Under the pieces are notes generated by a model. It did not search any database. It worked only from the letters and a program-made list of their open reading frames with translations, and was not told where the DNA came from. DNA of 57,873 nucleotides, from contig NZ_JABTTS010000035.1 of assembly GCF_018638295.1 (NCBI RefSeq), positions 1-57,873 on the forward strand. Direction: 5' to 3'. Shown here one piece after another: positions 53,186 through 57,873 of this stretch. The translations under genes were made by a program, and so were the position numbers. Origin of the DNA: Streptomyces sp. CHD11. Lineage in GTDB: Bacteria; Actinomycetota; Actinomycetes; Streptomycetales; Streptomycetaceae. Within the stretch, counting starts at the first letter, position 1; each line of letters opens with the position of its first letter.

Positions 53186-54106
53186 ATGGTTTTCGAACCG
53201 CCGCAGCGTCTGGTGAGGGCGCTCGGTGAGACGGCGCCCGAAGGCGACGACTGGCTGGAGAAGCTGCCTCGGGCGGCACACGAGGCCGTGGCACAGCGCG
53301 AGTTGACCGTGGAGCGGGTTCAGGTTCCGGGCGGACGCAGCAGCCTGGTGGTGCTGGTGCGTACGGCCGGCGGCGGGCCCGCCGTGCTGAAGCTGGCGCC
53401 GCGCCGGGCGCGCCCGGAGAGCGAGCGGGCCGCGCTGCTCCGTTGGGACGGGCGGGGAGCGGTGCGGCTGCTGGAGGAGCCGTCCTCCTCTTCGTCGCCG
53501 TCCGGGACCGAGGGCGTGCTGCTGCTGGAGCGGCTGCATCCCGATGTGTCGGTGCGGACGCTGCCGGAGGCGAAGGCGCTGCTGGAGGCGGCGGGGACAC
53601 TGCGCAGGCTCTGGGTGGATCCGCCGGAGCAGCACGGCTTCGAGACGGTGGCCGAGCGGACGGGGCGGCAGGCGCGGACGATGCGGGCGAGCGCGTCGGC
53701 CGACCGGGAGGTGGCCCCGTTGGTGGAGGCGGCCCTGACGGCTCGCGAGGAGTTGCTGGCGGAGCCACCGGAGCACCGACTGCTGCACGGGACGTTCCGG
53801 CAGAGCAAGGTGCTCTCCGGGGAGCGCACACCGTGGCTGGCGGTGGGGCCGGACCCGGTGGTCGGCGAGCACGCCTTCGATCTGGCGCGGCTGGTTCGTG
53901 ACCGCGTGGAGGACCTCATCGCCCAGCCCTCCGGCGCGGCGACGACGCGGCGGCGGGTGAAGCGGCTCGCGGAGTCCCTGGAGGTCGACCGGGACCGGCT
54001 GCGGGGCTGGACGCTGTTCCGCGCGGTGGAGTCAGGCGTACGGGCGCGGCGCGTGGGGCGCGAGCGGGACGCGGAACTGCTGCTGGAGTTCGCCGGCTGG
54101 CTGTGA
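53186..54106 (+). CDS. Aminoglycoside-phosphotransferase-fold protein lacking catalytic residues
   Basis: 306 residues. The overall pattern is APH/choline kinase-like: an ATP-binding lysine strand (GPAVLKLAP), a hinge (VLLLERLHPD), and a catalytic-loop region LLHGTFRQSKVL followed by WLAVGPDPVVGEHAFDLARLVRD. In active members these read HGDxxxxN and IDPKPxxGDPxxDLA. Here the catalytic Asp is T203, the Asn is K208 and the metal-binding Asp is G221. So the fold is kept but the phosphotransfer site is not. ATG 53186 with AGGAAGGGA about 12 bases upstream, 51 bp after the ferritin-like gene. Likely a ligand-binding pseudokinase. Confidence 0.85.
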   Translation: MVFEPPQRLVRALGETAPEGDDWLEKLPRAAHEAVAQRELTVERVQVPGGRSSLVVLVRTAGGGPAVLKLAPRRARPESERAALLRWDGRGAVRLLEEPSSSSSPSGTEGVLLLERLHPDVSVRTLPEAKALLEAAGTLRRLWVDPPEQHGFETVAERTGRQARTMRASASADREVAPLVEAALTAREELLAEPPEHRLLHGTFRQSKVLSGERTPWLAVGPDPVVGEHAFDLARLVRDRVEDLIAQPSGAATTRRRVKRLAESLEVDRDRLRGWTLFRAVESGVRARRVGRERDAELLLEFAGWL

Positions 54107-54152
54107 GACCCGCCCGCCACCACGGTGCCGTCGCCGTTCGGGGCGGTGCCTG

Positions 54153-54205
54153 CCGCCTGCCGGCCCGGCCGCCCCCGGGTGGCGGGGGGCCGGGACGGCA
54201 GGCGG
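54153..54205. terminator. bidirectional terminator, APH-like gene / proS
   Basis: The arms CCGCCTGCCG (54153-54162) and CGGCAGGCGG (54196-54205) pair perfectly. CCCGGCC/GGCCGGG continues the stem inside after one mismatch. It lies between convergent genes. Confidence 0.75.
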
Positions 54206-54215
54206 GGACCGGGGA

Positions 54216-55916
54216 TCAGGAGGTCAGGCGGGTCACCGCCGCTTCCACGGTCAGTTCCTCGCGTTCGCCGGTGCGCCGGTCCTTGAGTTCGACGACGCCC
54301 TCCGCGGAGCGACGGCCCGCTACCAGGATCTGCGGGACGCCGATCAGCTCCGAGTCGGTGAACTTCACTCCCGGAGAGACCCCGGGGCGGTCGTCGACCA
54401 GGACGCGGAGGCCCGCGGCGGACAGCTTCTCCGAGACGTCCAGGGCCAGCTCCGTCTGCAGCGCCTTGCCGGCGGCGACCACGTGCACATCGGCCGGGGC
54501 GACCTCCGCGGGCCAGCACAGACCCTTGTCGTCGGCGGTCTGCTCGGCGAGAGCGGCCACCGCGCGGGAGACGCCGACGCCGTAGGAGCCCATGGTGACG
54601 CGGACCGGCTTGCCGTTCTGGCCGAGGACGTCGAGCTTGAGGGCGTCGGCGTACTTGCGGCCCAGCTGGAAGATGTGGCCGATCTCGATGGCGCGGTCCA
54701 GCCGCAGGCCCGTGCCGCACCGGGGGCAGGGGTCGCCGTCCCGCACGACCACGACGTCCACGTACGCGTCGGCCTCGAAGTCGCGGCCGGCGACCACGTT
54801 CTTCGCGTGCGTGCCGGCCTTGTTGGCGCCGGTGATCCAGGCGGTGCCGGGCGCGACGCGCGGGTCGGCGAGGTACGTGACCTTGTCCAGGCCCTGCGGG
54901 CCGACATAGCCGCGCACCAGGTCGGGGCGGGCGATGAAGTCCGCCTCGGTGACCATCTCCACCGCGGCGGGGGCGAAGTGTGCCTCGACCTTGCCCATGT
55001 CGACCTCGCGGTCACCGGGCACGCCCACGGCGACGATCTCGCCGTCCACCTTGACCAGCAGGTTCTTCAGCGTGGCGGAGGCCGGTACGCCGAGTGAGGC
55101 GGCGAGGGTCTCGATGGTGGGGGTGTCGGGCGTGGGGATGTCCTCGGCCGCCGGGACGCCGGCGGCGTCGACCGGCTTCAGCTCGTGGGCGATCGCCTCG
55201 GTGTTGGCGGCGAAGTCGCAGTTCGGGCAGTCCGCGAAGGTGTCCTCGCCGGCTTCGGCCGGGGCGAGGAACTCCTCGGACTTGGAACCGCCCATGGCGC
55301 CCGCGGTGGCCGCGCAGATGCGGTAGTCGAGACCGAGACGTTCGAAGATCCGCTGGTACGCCGCGCGGTGCAGGGCGTAGGACCGGGCGAGGCCTTCGTC
55401 CTCCAGGTCGAAGGAGTACGAGTCCTTCATCAGGAACTCGCGGCCGCGCAGGATGCCGGCGCGGGGGCGGGCCTCGTCGCGGAACTTGGACTGGATCTGG
55501 TAGAGGATCACCGGCAGGTCCTTGTAGGAGGACGCCTGGTCCTTCACCATCAGCGTGAAGATCTCCTCGTGGGTGGGGCCGAGAAGGTAGTCGCCACCCT
55601 TGCGGTCCTGGAGACGGAACAGCTCGGGGCCGTACTCGTCCCAGCGGCCGGTGGCGTCGTAGGGCTCACGCGGCAGCAGGGCGGGGAGCAGGACCTCCTG
55701 GGCGCCGATGGCGTCCATCTCCTCGCGGACGACGCGCTCGACGTTGGAGAGGACCTTCTTGCCGAGGGGCAGCCACGTCCAGACACCGGCGGCGGTACGG
55801 CGTACATAGCCCGCGCGGACCAGCAGTTTGTGGCTGAGCACCTCGGCGTCCGCCGGGTCGTCGCGCAGCGTCTTCGCCATCAACTGGGACATGCGCTGGA
55901 CCGGTGTGTTCGCCAT
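54216..55916 (-). CDS. proS: Prolyl-tRNA synthetase (bacterial type)
   Basis: 566-residue class II ProRS. Motif 1 region (GAQEVLLPALLPREPYDATGRW, in part), motif 2 (QSKFRDEARPRAGILRGREF) and motif 3 (GSYGVGVSRAVAALAEQ) are all visible. Between motifs 2 and 3 lies the INS editing domain (about residues 230-390; TIETLAASLGVPASATLKNL, LPGDREVD-type block) that removes mischarged alanine. C-terminal anticodon domain from about 460. Also visible is a CPNCDF/CPRCG pair of CxxC sequences (near residues 229 and 402). ATG 55916. Length is normal for the bacterial type. Confidence 0.97.
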   Translation of the reverse strand: MANTPVQRMSQLMAKTLRDDPADAEVLSHKLLVRAGYVRRTAAGVWTWLPLGKKVLSNVERVVREEMDAIGAQEVLLPALLPREPYDATGRWDEYGPELFRLQDRKGGDYLLGPTHEEIFTLMVKDQASSYKDLPVILYQIQSKFRDEARPRAGILRGREFLMKDSYSFDLEDEGLARSYALHRAAYQRIFERLGLDYRICAATAGAMGGSKSEEFLAPAEAGEDTFADCPNCDFAANTEAIAHELKPVDAAGVPAAEDIPTPDTPTIETLAASLGVPASATLKNLLVKVDGEIVAVGVPGDREVDMGKVEAHFAPAAVEMVTEADFIARPDLVRGYVGPQGLDKVTYLADPRVAPGTAWITGANKAGTHAKNVVAGRDFEADAYVDVVVVRDGDPCPRCGTGLRLDRAIEIGHIFQLGRKYADALKLDVLGQNGKPVRVTMGSYGVGVSRAVAALAEQTADDKGLCWPAEVAPADVHVVAAGKALQTELALDVSEKLSAAGLRVLVDDRPGVSPGVKFTDSELIGVPQILVAGRRSAEGVVELKDRRTGEREELTVEAAVTRLTS

Positions 55917-55937
55917 GGTTCTCGTACTCCTGCTGCT

Positions 55938-55976
55938 GGGGGTCCCCCCGCTCGCGCGCGGCCGGGAGTGGGGGAG
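55938..55976. repeat. dispersed Streptomyces intergenic repeat (REP-like)
   Basis: The sequence starting GGGGGTCCCCCCGCTCGCGC and ending GCCGGGAGTGGGGGAG resembles a palindromic element I remember as very common between genes in Streptomyces genomes. It lies 22 bp upstream of proS. Only one copy was noticed in this window. Confidence 0.5.
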
Positions 55977-56060
55977 GGTGATGACAGGAGGTTAGCCGGG
56001 CGGGACGCGGCGGCGGAAATCGATTGTCCGCCGCCGCGCACACGCGCTCCGCGCCGGCCG

Positions 56061-56627
56061 TTATCCGCGCGGCAGGGGCAGCGGGGCGCCCATGACGGCG
56101 TACGGCCGGGCGGCGCTGGGGAAGTGGACCTGCCGGGCGAGATCCTGGTAGCCGAGGGAGCGGTACAGGTGGCGGGCGGGGCTCTCGACGTCGATCGCGG
56201 AGAGGATCGAGCGGGGCTGCTCGGCTCCCTCGGTGATCGTGGTGATCAGTGCGCGGCCGATTCCGCGCTGCTGGTGCCGGGGGTGGACGTGCAGCTCGGT
56301 GATGACGAAGGAGTCGTCGAGCCAGTCGCCGTGGCCGCGGGCGCGCAGGTAGGGCTCGACGACGGTGGACCACCAGTGGGTGCGGTCGTTGGGCATGCCG
56401 TAGACGAAGCCGACGAGGTGGTCGTGGACGGTGGCGCCGAAGGCCCTGGCGCCGGGGAAGGTCATGTGGCGCAGCACGATCTGCCGGCGGACGGCCACCT
56501 CGTCGGGGCCGAGCCCGAACGCCAGCGCCTGCACCGACAGGGCGTCGTCGACGCGGGCGGGGAGGTCGAGGGGGCCGATCACGATGTCGTCGGACTCGGA
56601 GCGGCCGTGACCGGGAAAGCGCAGCAT
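56061..56627 (-). CDS. GNAT-family N-acetyltransferase
   Basis: 188 residues. The acetyl-CoA pyrophosphate loop reads ITELHVHPRHQQRGIGRAL (Q/R-x-x-G-x-G/A), followed by ILSAIDVESPARHLYRSLGYQ, the usual strand 5 and helix of GNAT proteins. Substrate unknown. The first ~15 residues of the open frame (LRFPGHGRSESDDIV) look plausible, and I keep the ATG at 56627. Same strand as the DUF4081-type GNAT gene 27 bp upstream. Confidence 0.88.
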   Translation of the reverse strand: MLRFPGHGRSESDDIVIGPLDLPARVDDALSVQALAFGLGPDEVAVRRQIVLRHMTFPGARAFGATVHDHLVGFVYGMPNDRTHWWSTVVEPYLRARGHGDWLDDSFVITELHVHPRHQQRGIGRALITTITEGAEQPRSILSAIDVESPARHLYRSLGYQDLARQVHFPSAARPYAVMGAPLPLPRG

Positions 56628-56654
56628 GCCGGGGAGACTACAGGGGCGCGCCGG

Positions 56655-57518
56655 TCAGAACAGCACGCTCGTGAAGGCGCCGACCTCCCGGAAGCCGACC
56701 CTCTCGTAGGTCCTGCGCGCGGGGGTGTTGAAGTCGTTGACGTAGAGGCTCGCCACGGGGGCCGTGTCGGCGAGGGCGTAGCGAAGGACGGCCGCCATGC
56801 CGGGGGCGGCGACGCCCCGGCCCCGGTGTCCGGGGGCGACCCAGACGCCCTGGATCTGGCAGGCGCGGTCGGTGGCGGCGCCGATCTCGGCCTTGAAGAC
56901 GACCTTGCCGTCGGCGTCGAACCGGGCGAAGGAGCGGCCCGCCCCGACGAGTTCGGCGACCCGGGCCTGGTAGAGCAGTCCGCCGTCGCCGGCCAGGGGC
57001 GAGATGCCGACCTCCTCGGTGAACATCGCCACGCACGCCGGCATGATCGTCTCCAGTTCGTCCCTGCGGACGCGGCGGACGCCGGGGTCGGGGGCGATGT
57101 CGTGGGGCAGCCGGTCGGTGACCATGAGGGGCTGGTGGGTGCGGACCTCGCGGGCCGGGCCCCACTGGGGTTCGAGCAGCCGCCACAGTGCCGCGGTGGG
57201 GCCGGCCGGGCCGACGATGGAGGAACAGCGGCGGCCGGCCCGGCGGGCGCGGTCGGCGAAGGCGCGGACGGCACGGGGGGTGGCGCAGATGGGTACGAGG
57301 TTGGCGCCGGCGTAGCACAGGGACGTCAGGACGCCGCCCTCGTACCAGCCCCACATCTCGCCGCCGAGGCGCCACGGGTCCAGGCCGGCGACCTGGACCC
57401 GGGCCGCCACGAAGGCGTTCGCGACCGGCTCGCGGTCGAGTACGGCGAGGGCGGCGTCCAGGTCGCTCGGTTCGAGGACCCGGGAAGTGGTCTGCGTCAA
57501 CAAGTGCGGGGGCCTCAC
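56655..57518 (-). CDS. DUF4081-type GNAT acetyltransferase
   Basis: 287 residues with an N-terminal DUF4081-like domain (RVLEPSDLDAALAVLDREPVANAFVAARV in part; GWYEGGVLTSLCYAGANLVP) and a C-terminal GNAT domain (QIQGVWVAPGHRGRGVAAPGMAAVL; SLYVNDFNTPARRTYERVGF). The start is uncertain. The GTG at 57518 opens the frame, but a TTG at codon 6 or 7 (giving MLTQTTSRVLEPSDL), with GAGG about 9 bases upstream, fits the family start I remember. It lies just downstream of ispG, a neighbourhood common in actinobacteria. Substrate unknown. Confidence 0.87.
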   Translation of the reverse strand: MRPPHLLTQTTSRVLEPSDLDAALAVLDREPVANAFVAARVQVAGLDPWRLGGEMWGWYEGGVLTSLCYAGANLVPICATPRAVRAFADRARRAGRRCSSIVGPAGPTAALWRLLEPQWGPAREVRTHQPLMVTDRLPHDIAPDPGVRRVRRDELETIMPACVAMFTEEVGISPLAGDGGLLYQARVAELVGAGRSFARFDADGKVVFKAEIGAATDRACQIQGVWVAPGHRGRGVAAPGMAAVLRYALADTAPVASLYVNDFNTPARRTYERVGFREVGAFTSVLF

Positions 57519-57555
57519 ACAAATGGGTTCTGCCTGATGTCCGCACTGTACCCGC

Positions 57556-57654
57556 GGACGCCGGGCGTCGCCGCCCCGGTCCCGGGCCGGGCTCCCCGGC
57601 GAATTCCCCGGGGGGAGGCCCGCAAACGGGCCGGGTCCGCGCCGCCCGGCGTCC
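57556..57654 (-). terminator. nested inverted repeats after ispG
   Basis: The outer arms GGACGCCGGGCG (57556-57567) and CGCCCGGCGTCC (57643-57654) are perfect 12-bp complements. Inside lies a 6-bp hairpin GGCCCG-CAAA-CGGGCC (57617-57632). Together they fill the spacer between ispG and the GNAT gene and probably end ispG transcription. Confidence 0.55.
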
Positions 57655-57665
57655 GGGACTCCGTG

Positions 57666-57873
57666 TCAGCCGGACACCGCGACCTGGGGCTCGCCCGACG
57701 CGATGCCGTCCTTCTCCATCTGCTCGGCGATCTTCATCGCCTCCTCGATCAGCGTCTCCACGATCTTCGACTCGGGCACCGTCTTGATGACCTCGCCCTT
57801 CACGAAGATCTGCCCCTTGCCGTTGCCGGAAGCGACACCGAGATCCGCCTCACGCGCCTCACCCGGCCCGTTG
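57666..57873 (-). CDS. ispG: 4-hydroxy-3-methylbut-2-enyl diphosphate synthase, 3' part
   Basis: The last 68 residues plus stop of IspG (GcpE), the iron-sulfur enzyme that makes HMBPP in the MEP isoprenoid pathway; the gene continues off the right edge. The visible part starts NGPGEAREADLGVASGNGKG, where NGPGE belongs to the conserved block around the cluster-binding glutamate. It continues QIFVKGEVIKTVPESKIVE and ends EPQVAVSG. It is intact as far as seen. Confidence 0.93.
   Translation of the reverse strand, partial: NGPGEAREADLGVASGNGKGQIFVKGEVIKTVPESKIVETLIEEAMKIAEQMEKDGIASGEPQVAVSG

Overview
The window is chromosomal DNA from a high-G+C actinomycete, almost certainly a Streptomyces. The evidence is strong G/C bias at third codon positions (which produces long antisense shadow frames), many GTG and TTG starts, TAnnnT-type -10 boxes, and a gene order (rnj-dapA-thyX, rpsO-pnp-M16 peptidase-dapB, an ESX locus, then ribF-truB-rbfA-ylxP-infB-ylxR-nusA-rimP and proS) that I recognise from Streptomyces. 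No transposase, phage gene, tRNA or CRISPR array was seen.

Layout. (1) Bases 1-244 carry, on the minus strand, what looks like the promoter/leader of an rRNA operon whose 16S gene lies off the left edge. (2) 245-10637 is housekeeping: RNase J, dapA, thyX, two small membrane proteins, a TPR membrane protein, dapB, an M16 peptidase, PNPase and S15. (3) 10907-38644 is one contiguous type VII (ESX) secretion locus. Its machinery is eccD, eccC, eccB, eccE and two mycosins. It also has the esxB-esxA WXG100 pair, an EspB-like WXG protein with a small helical partner, an EspI-like Pro/Ala-rich MinD-type ATPase, and, between eccC and esxA, two tandem paralogous accessory cassettes. (4) 38758-51870 is the nusA-infB translation operon (rimP, nusA, ylxR, infB, ylxP, rbfA, truB, ribF). 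Between truB and ribF sits a 1468-residue trypsin-like/NTPase protein whose protease active site is dead. (5) 52089-57873 holds a lipoprotein, a ferritin-like protein, a degenerate aminoglycoside-phosphotransferase-fold protein, proS, two GNAT acetyltransferases and the 3' end of ispG.

The part most worth attention is 17243-25213. Each cassette has a small helical protein, a ~760-residue protein with an N-terminal WXG helical hairpin, and downstream exported Cys-rich lipoprotein/membrane proteins. Members of the two cassettes resemble each other at all three positions, including a repeated four-cysteine module in the exported proteins. The first cassette also shows a drop in G+C spanning the 3' end of the large gene and the lipoprotein gene. 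By analogy with small partner/LXG substrate/surface immunity modules of Firmicute type VII systems, I infer that these are dedicated ESX substrate modules. Their function is unknown.

EccC (three ATPase domains), EccB, EccD and EccE would form the membrane translocon. EsxA/EsxB, the EspB-like pair and the two large WXG proteins are the likely substrates. The mycosins are membrane-anchored subtilases that would act outside the membrane, and the EspI-like ATPase is a likely regulator.
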